Shown: positions 1 to 8,261, counted from the stretch's first letter. The stretch is 64,000 bases of DNA from Alteribacter lacisalsi (GCF_003226345.1 NZ_PDOF01000001.1:2046001-2110000), one strand, 5' to 3'. The notes: generated by a model from the letters alone, not told the origin. A program made the numbers and translations.

Positions 1-126
1 AGAAATTTGGAACAGTGTGTCTCCTGACTCGACTGTGTGCGTACTGCTTGCTTCTGCCGCATCTGAAAACACGAGCGGAGCAGCAAACGCTACAGCCAAT
101 ACTGAGTAAATGAGTTTTTTTAACAT
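1..126 (-). CDS. Secreted LysM-domain protein, N-terminal part (runs off the window)
   Basis: Only the first 42 codons lie in the window. They encode a signal peptide (KK near the N-terminus, a hydrophobic stretch, then a likely cleavage near A-E-A) followed by HTVESGDTLFQIS, the typical start of a LysM peptidoglycan-binding repeat. The start codon at 126-124 follows GAGGTG with about 8 nt spacing. LysM proteins of this kind are secreted wall-binding proteins, often with a hydrolase domain at the C-terminus, but that end is not visible here. Confidence 0.8.
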   Translation of the reverse strand, partial: MLKKLIYSVLAVAFAAPLVFSDAAEASSTHTVESGDTLFQIS

Positions 127-447
127 GTACTCAACACCTCCACGGGCAACATTATGCCATAAAAAAACGGCGATGTGGGCATAGGGAAGATCTTTCCAGT
201 GAGTAAAACATAGAAATCGCGCTAAAGTCTGAGAAACATGCCAATGTTTAGAATTGTATTCCATAAATTACCATATAAAACAGACCCTATGCACCGGACA
301 CAAAAATACCGCTTGTTACATTTCCAACAAAACCGTAAACCTGCCGCAATAAACGTAACGCTTGGAAATACAGATCCCCTTCATATGGTGATTTTTCCTC
401 ATTGCGCTGTTTGTAAAAGCCCTCCCTGCATAAGCTTTTTATCTTAA

Positions 448-539
448 AGGCTCTGTTAAAGTCTGTTGTTGATTTCCGCTCACTGCGCTCCCTTCAATCA
501 ACAACGATAGAAAAACATCATAAGCTTTAACAGAGCCCT
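448..539. repeat. Short element with terminal inverted repeats
   Basis: The left end AGGCTCTGTTAAAG is matched by CTTTAACAGAGCCCT at the right end, and inside these GTTGTTGATT pairs with AATCAACAAC, so the ~92-bp unit can fold on itself. The same left end plus GATTTCCGCTCACTGC recurs at 32752 in front of a full copy of the GC-rich repeat family. I read this copy as an internally deleted family member. It carries no coding sequence. Confidence 0.7.
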
Positions 540-540
540 T

Positions 541-568
541 AAAAAACCCGCCCCAGTGGACGGGTTTT
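541..568 (-). terminator. Intrinsic terminator of the stressosome-like gene
   Basis: CCCG (547-550) pairs with CGGG (561-564), extended by A-T pairs on both sides; the A tract at 541-546 gives the U tract on the minus strand, 15 bp past the stop codon at 583. Confidence 0.8.
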
Positions 569-582
569 GAATCAGGCAGTCT

Positions 583-1485
583 TCACATGGTCAATTTTTT
601 CAATGTGGCCGTATCGAATTTCGTTTCGGTTGCTGCTTCCTCTTCTGTCTTGATGACAAGTCCTGTTTTCTCAAGTGCCTGCTCCAGGCGGCTGGTTACT
701 GTCATATGATTAAATGAAATTCCGAGATTGACGATCGTCTGGGCAAGCTCAGGCCGTAAGCCGCTGATTATAGCTGTTATGCCTGTTACCTTCAGTGCAT
801 CATTGAGCTGGAAGAGGTTATGAGCGACAGCCGTATCAATAATATGAACCCCTGAAAGGTCTATAATCAGATAGTTTAAACTGAGTTCACTTCCCCGCTC
901 CAGTGCCTGATTAAGCATTTTCTTTGAGCGATGTGTATCTATTGTGCCGATCACAGGAAGAATGGCCACTGTACTTGTCAGCGGAACGACCGGCACACTA
1001 AGTTCCAGCAGCTCTTCCTGCGCCTGGGAGAATGTTTCATCATGATACTCCACATACGCCTGGGTAAATGCGTAAATTGCCTGATCAAGAACCGCATTTA
1101 CGCGGTCAGATACATCAAAAAATGCGTCAAAACCAAGATCGGATTTAATAAGTTCTTCTTTTAGTGTCCGGTAAATGACCCTTCTGGCTGGCGAAAGAGC
1201 AAGCAGCGCCATATCTGCAGAAATACCATGACTGACAGCTGCCTTTCCGGCATTTTTACCCCATTTGTACACTTCATCCATTAAATTATCATCTTCATCT
1301 GTCAATGCCTTACCCAGCAGGGTGAATAACTCCACACGAGATGCAGCCACATCTTCTTCGGATCTGCCGAAATTATGATTAAAATGATATTTCTCATCGT
1401 ATTCACTGAAAAGCTGGTGAGCCATGGTACGGCTGTTTGCCTTTATAGCTTCCCCAATTCTAATCATATGGTTTTCGCTCATCAT
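583..1485 (-). CDS. RsbR-type stressosome protein (N-terminal RsbRD domain plus STAS)
   Basis: About 300 residues. The C-terminal ~115 residues form a STAS domain (VVPLTSTVAILPVIGTID, then YLIIDLSGVHIID); the N-terminal half matches the globin-like sensor half of RsbR paralogues. In Bacillus, RsbR proteins build the cytoplasmic stressosome with RsbS and RsbT and feed environmental stress to sigma B. The start was placed at the ATG-ATG pair at 1485 because GGGGGAGGAAAGG lies just upstream; a longer frame to 1551 has no such site. The gene stands alone, without rsbS or rsbT beside it, so it is probably one of several dispersed paralogues. In RsbRA the phosphorylated sites are threonines; the STAS segment here has ST and DTAV positions that could serve. 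Confidence 0.85.
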   Translation of the reverse strand: MMSENHMIRIGEAIKANSRTMAHQLFSEYDEKYHFNHNFGRSEEDVAASRVELFTLLGKALTDEDDNLMDEVYKWGKNAGKAAVSHGISADMALLALSPARRVIYRTLKEELIKSDLGFDAFFDVSDRVNAVLDQAIYAFTQAYVEYHDETFSQAQEELLELSVPVVPLTSTVAILPVIGTIDTHRSKKMLNQALERGSELSLNYLIIDLSGVHIIDTAVAHNLFQLNDALKVTGITAIISGLRPELAQTIVNLGISFNHMTVTSRLEQALEKTGLVIKTEEEAATETKFDTATLKKLTM

Positions 1486-1673
1486 TTCCCTTTCCTCCCC
1501 CATATAAAAATCTAAATGTTTATATTTAAACCTTGTATGCAGATACCACAAAATAATATATTCTAAACCATTTTTACTAGATAATTTTAATCTAAGTATG
1601 TTATGAGAATCAACTGCTTACTTTTTTCCAGCGAATGTTTTTTAAAGTAGATGTCCCCGAATCTGCCGGAACC

Positions 1674-1712
1674 AAAAAAACCAAGTGCCCTATATGGACA
1701 CCTGGTTTTTTT
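1674..1712. terminator. Bidirectional intrinsic terminator
   Basis: AAAAAAACCAAGTG pairs with CACCTGGTTTTTTT around a TATATGG loop. It lies immediately beyond the stop codon of the minus-strand Gly/Pro-rich gene and has an A tract on one side and a T tract on the other, so it could act in both directions. Confidence 0.8.
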
Positions 1713-2239
1713 CAGCACGAAAACGAACGAATCAGTCTAGTATCAAATCCGGTGTACACCCAGCGGAATTGTCTTGGACGCCAACGCCAGCCGGCTACGG
1801 ACGTACGTCCTATAAAGACTGGGTAGAACCAGAACCGCTGTCCGGTTTCAAGAATGATGTAGGTGTACCGGAACAGGCAGCCGAATAATGCGCCAGGATC
1901 AACCGCAAGCGCAGTCGGCCCACCTGCTGCAGACACGGCTGCAGGACCCGCTGTAAACGACTGGGCTGACGGCGGTGACGATGGGGGCGGCGACGATGGT
2001 GGGCCGGCAAAACCCTGCTGCTGACCAGCTCCCCCTGGTCCAAAGGGACCTCCCTGACCTCCAGGCGGCGGGCCCGGCGGCGGACTAAACCCTCCCTGCT
2101 GACCTCCAGGACCGAATCCGGTCTGCTGTCCAAAACCGGTCTGCTGCCCGTACGGTTGAAAACCAAACCCCTGCTGACCTGCACCAGGCAGACCGAACGT
2201 AAAGCCTCCGACAGAAAACTGTCTTTGATCGTTGTCCAT
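1712..2239 (-). CDS. Gly/Pro/Gln-rich low-complexity protein with a conserved-looking aromatic C-terminus
   Basis: 175 residues. The first ~95 residues are GQQ/GFGP/PPP-rich repeats; residues ~115-175 are quite different, rich in aromatic and basic residues (FRYTYIILETGQRFWFYP, then GRTSVAGWRW) and end in FSC. No signal peptide is present. The C-terminal block resembles a family found in Bacillus collagen-like or spore-associated proteins, but I cannot name a function. The start follows AAAGGAG with 7 nt spacing. Other frames are open across the same GC-rich stretch because of the low-complexity composition; this frame is chosen for its ribosome binding site and its structured C-terminus. Confidence 0.7.
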   Translation of the reverse strand: MDNDQRQFSVGGFTFGLPGAGQQGFGFQPYGQQTGFGQQTGFGPGGQQGGFSPPPGPPPGGQGGPFGPGGAGQQQGFAGPPSSPPPSSPPSAQSFTAGPAAVSAAGGPTALAVDPGALFGCLFRYTYIILETGQRFWFYPVFIGRTSVAGWRWRPRQFRWVYTGFDTRLIRSFSC

Positions 2240-2315
2240 TTTGACGCTCCTTTCTCATACACTCTTTACAGCCTATGAGGAAAAAACCCCCAAAGTGCCT
2301 GCCCAATTTAAAAAC

Positions 2316-3002
2316 CTATCTTTCTTTATCAACAGGATTGGTTATGTGGTCCTCATAAAAGTCAAACGCCAGCGTTCCATCTGGTCCTCTGACGCAGTAA
2401 AAAACCTCTTCAAGGACAGCATTCCGCCGCTTAAGCTGCTCATAAAGCCACCGCTCCGAGAGCTTCAGACTTCTGAGATTCCGTTCAATGATTTTTCCAT
2501 CCATAATAAGCTCCACCGGGAAACGCCTGTTATCACCATCCGTGCTCTTCTCACGCTTCATAACAGAAAGATGCCCGTCCGGCTCCAGAACGGCATACTC
2601 CACTTCGGTGATGTCAAACACGTCCTTTTCCCTGAGTGACTGATTAAGGGAATCCATGTTGTATTTCTGTTTTTTCAGGTTTTTCTCTAGAATCCGCCCG
2701 TCCTCAATAAACACGGTCGGCGTCCCGGAAAACCAGCCTCTCATCCCCCTGTTTTTAAGGGACATCCAGGTGGTACCGTAGCCGATACCACCGATCACAA
2801 GAAGGGCTGTAAACGAATACCAGTAGCTCACCTGCAGATCAAACGCCAGGTTGGCTCCGATCGCCCCCATCATTACCGCTGTTATAAAATCATGGTTCGT
2901 CATCTGGGAAAGGGTCTGCTTGCCGAGACAGTAATTAATAATCATCAGAAGCGTATAAGCACCGAAACTCCGCAGAACCACCTCAGTTATTTCTGCTCCC
3001 AT
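2316..3002 (-). CDS. DUF421 membrane protein (YetF/YdfR family)
   Basis: About 228 residues. Residues ~1-85 contain three hydrophobic segments (around VVLRSFGAYTLLMIIN, FITAVMMGAIGANLAF and YSFTALLVIGGIGYG) and the rest is a soluble domain with the family's repeated pattern TVFIEDGRILEKNLKK ... LIMDGKIIERNLRSL. DUF421 proteins are common in spore formers; some are linked to germination or general stress, but no reaction is established. The start at 3002 follows GAAGGTGACAAG; an upstream ATG at 3053 lacks a site. It lies between the Gly/Pro-rich gene and map, all on the minus strand, but a terminator at 3065-3096 separates it from map. Confidence 0.88.
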   Translation of the reverse strand: MGAEITEVVLRSFGAYTLLMIINYCLGKQTLSQMTNHDFITAVMMGAIGANLAFDLQVSYWYSFTALLVIGGIGYGTTWMSLKNRGMRGWFSGTPTVFIEDGRILEKNLKKQKYNMDSLNQSLREKDVFDITEVEYAVLEPDGHLSVMKREKSTDGDNRRFPVELIMDGKIIERNLRSLKLSERWLYEQLKRRNAVLEEVFYCVRGPDGTLAFDFYEDHITNPVDKER

Positions 3003-3064
3003 CTTGTCACCTTCTGTCCATTCTTCGATATATATACAATCATTTCCATACAAACGCAGAAAAA

Positions 3065-3096
3065 CACCCGCAGATCCGATTTTGGATCTCCGGGTG
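3065..3096 (-). terminator. Intrinsic terminator of map
   Basis: CACCCGcAGATCC pairs with GGATCTcCGGGTG around GATTTT, with an A tract at 3059-3064 giving a U tract on the minus strand, 16 bp past the map stop codon. Confidence 0.85.
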
Positions 3097-3111
3097 CTCC
3101 ACTCCTGTTAC

Positions 3112-3867
3112 TTAGACGTCGTCCTGCTCCGTTAAAATAATCGGGCCGTCTTTCGTGATGGCAAGTGTATGTTCATACTGGGCAGAAAGAGTACCATCCA
3201 CTGTTCTGGCGGTCCAGCCGTTTGCATCCATCTGTGATCCCCACAGACCGATGTTGATCATCGGCTCAATCGTAATTACCATGCCTTCTTTCAATCGGGG
3301 CCCGCGTCCGGGATTCCCGTAGTGTGGAATGTTCGGCTCCTCATGAATCGTAGGTCCAAGTCCGTGTCCGGCGAAATCCCTTACAACCGAGTACCCCTTT
3401 GTTTCAGCATAAGACTGGATCGCATGGCCGATATCACCTAGTCTTTTGCCCGGTTTTGCCTGCCGGATTGCCCGGTAAAGACACTGTTTCGTAACTTTAC
3501 AGAGTTCTTTTGCCTCCTCCGATGCATCACCGACCAGATAGGTCCAGGCTGAATCAGCCAGGCCGCCGTTCAGGTTAACGACAAAATCGATCGTAACCAG
3601 ATCGCCGTTTTTAAGCGGTTCTTTTCTCGGAAAACCATGGCAGATTTCATCGTTAATCGAGGCACAGGTAGCAAATTCATAGCCCTGATAGCCTTTTTGT
3701 TCGGGTGTTGCTCCATTCTTTTTCAGATAGTTCTCCACAAACGAATCAATCTCCAACGTGGTCACACCGGGGTTGATCCGCTTTGCCACTTCCCGGTGGC
3801 ACCTTGCCAGCAGTTTTCCCGCTTCATGCATGAGCGCAATTTCGCGCTCTGATTTTAGTGTAATCAC
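3112..3867 (-). CDS. map: Methionine aminopeptidase, type I
   Basis: 251 residues. Removes the N-terminal methionine from nascent proteins in the cytoplasm; a two-metal peptidase of the M24 fold. All five metal ligands of the family are visible: two Asp in IDFVVNLNGGLADSAW, His in GHGLGPTIHEEPNIP, Glu in TIEPMI and Glu in YEHTLAI. The GTG at 3867 was chosen because AGGAAGGGG lies 8 nt upstream; the frame extends to 3912 without a better site. It is not next to secY/adk/infA, so this is probably the second Bacillus-type enzyme (similar to the YflG/MapB lineage) rather than the ribosomal-operon copy. Confidence 0.93.
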   Translation of the reverse strand: MITLKSEREIALMHEAGKLLARCHREVAKRINPGVTTLEIDSFVENYLKKNGATPEQKGYQGYEFATCASINDEICHGFPRKEPLKNGDLVTIDFVVNLNGGLADSAWTYLVGDASEEAKELCKVTKQCLYRAIRQAKPGKRLGDIGHAIQSYAETKGYSVVRDFAGHGLGPTIHEEPNIPHYGNPGRGPRLKEGMVITIEPMINIGLWGSQMDANGWTARTVDGTLSAQYEHTLAITKDGPIILTEQDDV

Positions 3868-4040
3868 AGTGACCGCCCCTTCCTGCCGATTTCTATTCAT
3901 AATAAATGTCAATCATCGTATGCCTGTTACCGGTATAATCATACCAATGTTTAAATTTGGATTTCAACCTGCATCACTCCTCACACGAATTTTCAGTTTT
4001 TTGGTACACTTAAAGAAGAATGCCAGAGGAGTGAACCACT

Positions 4041-5162
4041 ATGAACCGCCGCGATGAACTCTTCCTCATCAAATCAATTGCAGAACGCCTAAACAAGGAA
4101 ACTTCCGCTGACAGCATGTTTAAAGTTGTACTTCAGCAGATTTTGAAACTGACAAACCTTCAGTCAGGGTGGATCTTTCTCATTAATTCTGACCGGTCGT
4201 ATACACTGGCCGCTTCGGCCAGCCTTCCGGAAGCACTCGCTTGTGAAAACAGGAAGTATATGAACGAGGGCGGGTGTTACTGCATAAACAGATGTGCAGA
4301 CGGAAGGCTGAATGAAGCAGCCAACATCATTGAATGCAAACGTATCGAGGATGCACTCAGATTCGAACGGGGAGATATTGAGGGGATCACCCATCACGCC
4401 AGCATCCCCCTTAAAACAGGGAACGAAACGTTTGGTCTGTTAAATATCGCCTCGCCTGATAAAAAGAAATTTTCAACAGTCGAGTTGACAATCCTTGAAT
4501 CCGTCGCGCTTCAAATCGGAACCGCATGGGAACGAATCCGCCTGTCTGAACGGGAAAAGGCAAACCGGATTCTGGAAGAACGGAACCGCCTTGCAAGAGA
4601 CCTTCACGACTCAGTGAATCAACAGCTTTTTTCAATTATGTACACTGCCAAAGGACTTGAGCGGCATGTGGCAGATCCTGAGACATTATCCGGTCTTCGG
4701 GAGGTGCATGCTATGTCAAAACAGGCACTTGCCCAGATGAAATCCCTCATCTGGCAGCTCCGTCCTGACCGGATTGAGGAGGGACTCGAGTCCAATATTT
4801 GTGGCTACGGAAAAGAACAGGGGCTTCATGTTATGTACCGGTCGTCTGCAGGTGACATTCCCGATCCGGTCCGGACAGGTTTCTGGAAAATCACAAGAGA
4901 AGCCCTGAATAATGTCAAAAAACACGCAGGGACCAGTGACGTTCATGTCACACTTTCAGAAAAAGACGGCTGTTATCAGTTGAATGTACAGGATTACGGC
5001 AAGGGCTTCCAGACTGAGAACCCCCGCTCCGGCTGCCTCGGTCTTCTCAGTATGCAGGAGCGGGCGGCTCTTATGAATGGCCGCTTTTCAATTTCCAGTT
5101 CTCCGGAAAAAGGCACAAAGATTACTGTAACTGTAAAAAAAGAAGGTGAAAACCGTGAATAA
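4041..5162 (+). CDS. GAF-domain sensor histidine kinase, YhcY/AirS-like
   Basis: 373 residues, soluble. Residues ~20-165 form a GAF domain, ~180-245 the HisKA_3 dimerisation domain with phospho-acceptor His189 (RDLHDSVNQQL), and the rest an HATPase_c domain (EALNNVKKHA, then DYGKGF). The GAF domain carries a cysteine set at positions 79, 81, 85 and 99 (CYCINRC ... IIEC). This spacing resembles YhcY of Bacillus and AirS of Staphylococcus, where such cysteines bind a [2Fe-2S] cluster that senses oxygen or redox state; a cluster here is inference. AGAGGAG precedes the start. The response regulator overlaps its stop codon by 8 nt, so both form one operon. Confidence 0.9.
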   Translation: MNRRDELFLIKSIAERLNKETSADSMFKVVLQQILKLTNLQSGWIFLINSDRSYTLAASASLPEALACENRKYMNEGGCYCINRCADGRLNEAANIIECKRIEDALRFERGDIEGITHHASIPLKTGNETFGLLNIASPDKKKFSTVELTILESVALQIGTAWERIRLSEREKANRILEERNRLARDLHDSVNQQLFSIMYTAKGLERHVADPETLSGLREVHAMSKQALAQMKSLIWQLRPDRIEEGLESNICGYGKEQGLHVMYRSSAGDIPDPVRTGFWKITREALNNVKKHAGTSDVHVTLSEKDGCYQLNVQDYGKGFQTENPRSGCLGLLSMQERAALMNGRFSISSSPEKGTKITVTVKKEGENRE

Positions 5163-5811
5163 AATATCCATTATGATTGTAGACGATCACCAGGTCGTAC
5201 GAAAGGGGCTCGTTTACTTTTTTAAAGGTGAACAGTCCATACACATTGCAGGCGAGGCAGCGGACGGACGTGAAGCTGTTGCCATGCTTGAAAATGGCCT
5301 TAAGCCGGATGTCATTCTCCTCGACCTGAATATGCCTGGCATGAATGGGACGGATGTCATCCGCATTGTTAAAAAAACAAAGCCCTACGTTAACATTCTC
5401 GTGCTGACCAGCTTCGAGGACGAGGATCATGTAATTACAGCGATTCGGGCCGGAGCAGACGGTTACTGCCTGAAAGATACGGAACCTGAAGATCTTCTTA
5501 AGGCCATCCAGCAGGTTGCCGGCGGCTCCAAGAATATTGATCCGAAGGTCGCGCCGCACCTGTTCCAGCACGTCCATAAAGACGAATCCGAGGAGGTCAG
5601 CGCACTCCGCTCGCTTACCCGCCGTGAGTGTGAAGTTCTGCTGGAGATCGCTGAAGGGCGGACCAACACCCAAATAGCCGGGAGGCTGTTTGTTTCGGAA
5701 AAGACTGTAAAAACACATATAACGAACCTTTTTGCCAAACTTCCAGTTGAAGACCGGACGCAGGCCGCTCTTCTGGCACTCCGCAATAAAAGTCTGCTTA
5801 AAGGCGGTTAA
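5155..5811 (+). CDS. NarL/LuxR-type response regulator, partner of the GAF kinase
   Basis: 218 residues. Residues ~4-118 are a receiver domain: acidic pair in IVDDHQ, phospho-acceptor Asp in VILLDLNMPG, Thr/Ser in LTSFEDEDH and Lys in YCLKD. Residues ~148-212 are a GerE-type helix-turn-helix (LTRRECEVLLEIAEGRTN, then SEKTVKTHI). The start GTG at 5155 lies inside the end of the kinase gene with AGAAGGTG upstream; an alternative GTG at 5146 is poorly placed. This overlap suggests translational coupling, and the pair resembles YhcY/YhcZ (AirS/AirR). Targets cannot be read from the window. Confidence 0.92.
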   Translation: MNKISIMIVDDHQVVRKGLVYFFKGEQSIHIAGEAADGREAVAMLENGLKPDVILLDLNMPGMNGTDVIRIVKKTKPYVNILVLTSFEDEDHVITAIRAGADGYCLKDTEPEDLLKAIQQVAGGSKNIDPKVAPHLFQHVHKDESEEVSALRSLTRRECEVLLEIAEGRTNTQIAGRLFVSEKTVKTHITNLFAKLPVEDRTQAALLALRNKSLLKGG

Positions 5812-5990
5812 CTTTCCAGCGGGATTCCCTCGTCTTAAGGCTGTCCGCTTTTTCCGACCAGAGTCTGAGAAAAAATCATCCTGCCCGCCACGATAAAATC
5901 AACCGCTGTACGGAAGAATCATCACCCTTTCCTTCCTATACTGAATGTAGAAAGAAAAACATTCAGATTGAAAAAGAAAGGGTGTTTTCA

Positions 5991-6122
5991 ATGTTTAAAA
6001 CACTGATCAGTATCTTCACTTCCATCCGTAAATCCACTGCCCGTTCATTTGATACCAATAAAAAACCTTTTGAAACGCAACACTATCATCAGCTGCTCAC
6101 CCAGAGATATTACCGGATTTAG
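5991..6122 (+). CDS. Small basic protein, 43 residues, unknown
   Basis: Encodes a 43-residue basic peptide starting MFKTLISIFTSIRKS, with an amphipathic or hydrophobic N-terminus and a His/Gln/Tyr-rich C-terminus ending in RYYRI. The ribosome binding site AAAGAAAGGGTG lies 6 nt before the ATG. It lies 180 bp beyond the response regulator and is followed by a GC-rich hairpin. I recognise no family. The good initiation site and the following hairpin support a real small gene, but length alone gives limited statistical support. Confidence 0.55.
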   Translation: MFKTLISIFTSIRKSTARSFDTNKKPFETQHYHQLLTQRYYRI

Positions 6123-6126
6123 CTCT

Positions 6127-6168
6127 TATTCCCTCGGAATTGCAGAAGCTCTTCCGGGGGGAAAATCT
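6127..6168 (+). terminator. Probable terminator after the 43-residue small gene
   Basis: TTCCCTCGGAA pairs with TTCCGGGGGGAA across a GC-poor loop. The T tract behind it is weak (TCTGTTTT), so efficiency is uncertain. Confidence 0.5.
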
Positions 6169-6213
6169 GTTTTAGTGATAAAATACAGCTGACGTTCCAA
6201 GGAGCTGACATGC

Positions 6214-6753
6214 ATGATTAAACTGGATTATTTTACAGAGAACGATTTTGACCAGCTAATGGGCTGGGTAAATGATACGTCCGGCCGCTTTTTTATGCAG
6301 TGGAGCGGTCCGACTTTTACGTACCCTCTTACCAGGGAGCAGCTGGCTGATTACATATATGGCGCGAACAAACCAGGCGCCGCAGATTTTATATTCAAGG
6401 CGATTTATGAAAAGACTGGAGAAACTGTCGGCCATCTGGCAGTCAGAAAGGTCGACCGATTCCATAAAGGTGCCCGTCTCGGCAAAGTAATTGTAGCTCC
6501 TAGATGGAGAGGCCGGGGTTTTGCGGTTCCTATGATAGAAGAAGCGCTGAAGATTGCTTTTGAACGGGAAGAGATCCACCGGCTTGCTCTTGGTGTTTTC
6601 GCGTTTAATACCTCGGCTTATGAGCTGTATAAAAAAATGGGGTTTAAACAGGAAGGTTATTTCCGCGATTTCAGACGGGTCGGAAATGAATACTGGGATA
6701 TGTATGAAATGAGTATGCTTGCTCCTGATTACAAAAATCTGCATAAAAAATGA
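6214..6753 (+). CDS. GNAT acetyltransferase, RimJ/RimL-like
   Basis: 179 residues forming one GNAT domain. The acetyl-CoA binding segment is visible as KVIVAPRWRGRGFAVPMIEEAL (the R/Q-x-x-G-x-G/A loop), followed by the typical LGVFAFNTSAYELYKKMGF element. The sequence profile fits cytosolic N-acetyltransferases acting on proteins, amino acids or small amines; the substrate cannot be inferred. AAGGAG lies 9 nt before the ATG. It is monocistronic, ending in a strong terminator at 6754-6798. Confidence 0.88.
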   Translation: MIKLDYFTENDFDQLMGWVNDTSGRFFMQWSGPTFTYPLTREQLADYIYGANKPGAADFIFKAIYEKTGETVGHLAVRKVDRFHKGARLGKVIVAPRWRGRGFAVPMIEEALKIAFEREEIHRLALGVFAFNTSAYELYKKMGFKQEGYFRDFRRVGNEYWDMYEMSMLAPDYKNLHKK

Positions 6754-6798
6754 AGAAGGAAGCTGACCGGTCCGCCGTTCCCAAGCTTCCTTCTTTTT
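6754..6798 (+). terminator. Intrinsic terminator of the GNAT gene
   Basis: AGAAGGAAGCT (6754-6764, overlapping the stop codon region) pairs with AGCTTCCTTCT (6784-6794), followed by TTTT. Confidence 0.8.
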
Positions 6799-6906
6799 CT
6801 TATGGGCAGCCGGATGCTGTCAGAGGGCGTCACTTCAGCCTGATCCAGGATCACCGTTTAAGGATCAGGAGCAGGAGTCCCAACCTCTGTATGTACACGA
6901 GTAGTC
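6799..6906. repeat. Degenerate copy of the GC-rich intergenic repeat
   Basis: The order of short blocks GAGGGCGTCACTTCAGCCT ... AGCAGGAGTCCCAACC follows that of better copies at 10012 and 32752 (CGGGCAACGCCTCAGCCTCC ... CCGCAGGAG). Identity is low, so this is a decayed copy at best. The rest of the gap up to 7217 is AT-rich leader sequence without a gene. Confidence 0.4.
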
Positions 6907-7217
6907 TTCTAGAAATAATAAAGGATCATTAATAGCCATCGTATATGTCATTAGCAGGAAAATTATATAAATATAACACTATACTTTTTTGGTAATAGAG
7001 TATAAAGTTCCCTCTTACCCCAATAAAAGCGCAGATAAACGCATTATTTGACGGATCCAATGTGACAAAAACCGCATTTATGTTAAAGGAAATGACATCA
7101 GTTACAACTATATTTCAATTCCTTTAAGTTGCCGGATTTCCATTGCTTTAAGGTGAACCAGGTTGGTAGTATTAGACTCGTTAGCGAACACTACTGAAAT
7201 TTTAAGGAGGCTGACAT

Positions 7218-8198
7218 ATGAAAAGTTTTGGACTATCAAAACTGAAAAAGCTGAGTTTACCAATTATTGCTGCAGGCGCATTTTTCTTCGCTGCACCAAT
7301 GGTCACTGACGCAGCAGACGATGTTTCCCTAGGAGATCGCCTTCTACTTGAAGGCAAAGACAATGCACAGGTGGAGGAACTTCAGGAACTGCTCGCTGAT
7401 CGCGGATACTTAGAAGAGAATGCAATAGATGGATTCTTTGATCGTGGTACCCGTGACGCTGTAACAGCGTTTCAGGAGGATGCCAACATACTGGTTGACG
7501 GTCTTGCCGGCGTTCAGACAATCGGTGCACTCTCACTTCTGCGCGAAGGTGACGAAGGTGCTCCCGTTGAAGCACTGCAGGAAAGCCTGAAGGAACTAGG
7601 TTACTATGACAACACAGCAGACGGGGACTTCGACCGTGCCACTCATGATGCGGTGGTAGATTTCCAGACTGCTAAAGATATTTTAGTAGACGGTATTGCC
7701 GGTCCTGAGACTTACGGTACACTGCATGCCGCTCTTACCGGTGAAACACGAGTAGAATCTTCATCTGATTCTTCCTCTGAAAGTGAAAGCAGCTCTTCTG
7801 AAGAAAGCAGCAGCTCAGATGAGGGAAGCTCATCAGAGAGCGAAAGCAGCTCAGATGAATCCAGCTCTTCCGAGAGCAGCGAAGGATCTTCTGAAAGCAG
7901 CGAATCCGGTACAGTAATGGAAATGGAAGCAACAGCTTACACTGCCTACTGTGACGGATGCACAGGCATCACTTACACTGGCCAGGACCTGCGTGCCAAC
8001 CCTGACAAAAAGGTAATAGCTGTAGACCCTGACGTGATCCCACTCGGATCCACTGTATACGTTGAAGGCTACGGCGAAGCCATTGCCGGCGACATCGGCG
8101 GTGCGATCCAGGGTAACCGAATCGATCTTCACATGGCAACAAAAGAAGAAGCACTTGAATTCGGCCGCCAGACAGTAACAGTTGAAGTTCTTGATTAA
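7218..8198 (+). CDS. Secreted wall-binding protein: two PG_binding_1 domains, Ser/Glu linker, 3D domain
   Basis: 326 residues. A signal peptide (residues ~1-32, ending near VTDAADD) is followed by two peptidoglycan-binding domains (~40-105 and ~108-172), each with the D-G-x-F/D-x-x-T-x-x-A-V-x-x-F-Q pattern. Residues ~178-238 are an almost pure Ser/Glu/Asp linker. The C-terminal ~85 residues form a 3D domain with its conserved aspartates (VIAVDPDVIPLGS, AGDIGGAIQG, IDLH), the double-psi barrel of MltA-like lytic enzymes. The overall plan matches YocH-type autolysins active outside the cell, probably on glycan strands. TAAGGAGG precedes the start. The TGG often seen after the second Asp is IGG here. 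A ~260-base AT-rich leader precedes it. Confidence 0.92.
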   Translation: MKSFGLSKLKKLSLPIIAAGAFFFAAPMVTDAADDVSLGDRLLLEGKDNAQVEELQELLADRGYLEENAIDGFFDRGTRDAVTAFQEDANILVDGLAGVQTIGALSLLREGDEGAPVEALQESLKELGYYDNTADGDFDRATHDAVVDFQTAKDILVDGIAGPETYGTLHAALTGETRVESSSDSSSESESSSSEESSSSDEGSSSESESSSDESSSSESSEGSSESSESGTVMEMEATAYTAYCDGCTGITYTGQDLRANPDKKVIAVDPDVIPLGSTVYVEGYGEAIAGDIGGAIQGNRIDLHMATKEEALEFGRQTVTVEVLD

Positions 8199-8210
8199 TC
8201 ATTCAGCATA

Positions 8211-8246
8211 AAAACCCGGTATCCCGATTGGGATGCCGGGTTTCTT
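8211..8246. terminator. Intrinsic terminator of the 3D-domain gene
   Basis: CCCGGTATCCC pairs with GGGATGCCGGG around GATT, flanked by AAAA and TTTCTTT. It may also serve the convergent small membrane gene ending at 8262. Confidence 0.88.
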
Positions 8247-8261
8247 TATGTGCTCCACTCT

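Larger units (their letters stand above)
127..582. other. Intergenic region with a repeat and a terminator, no convincing gene
   Basis: This 456-base gap lies between the LysM gene (reading left) and the stressosome-like gene (ending at 583). It holds a short element with terminal inverted repeats at 448-539 and an intrinsic terminator at 541-568. A 69-codon frame at 238-447 has no ribosome binding site and no recognisable protein features, so I do not call it. Confidence 0.6.

Noticed and set aside
1810-2306. Alternative minus-strand frames across the Gly/Pro-rich gene
   Set aside because: GC-rich low-complexity DNA keeps several frames open. Only the 1712-2239 frame has a good SD and a structured C-terminus.
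5122-5718. 198-codon frame opposite the response regulator
   Set aside because: Antisense to a clear NarL-type gene, no SD or domain.
7000-7200. Possible WalR site or riboswitch (ydaO type) upstream of the 3D-domain wall gene
   Set aside because: TGTTAA and TGTAAC half-sites occur, but no pair with the required 5-nt spacing matches the WalR consensus, and the conserved ydaO motifs are absent.
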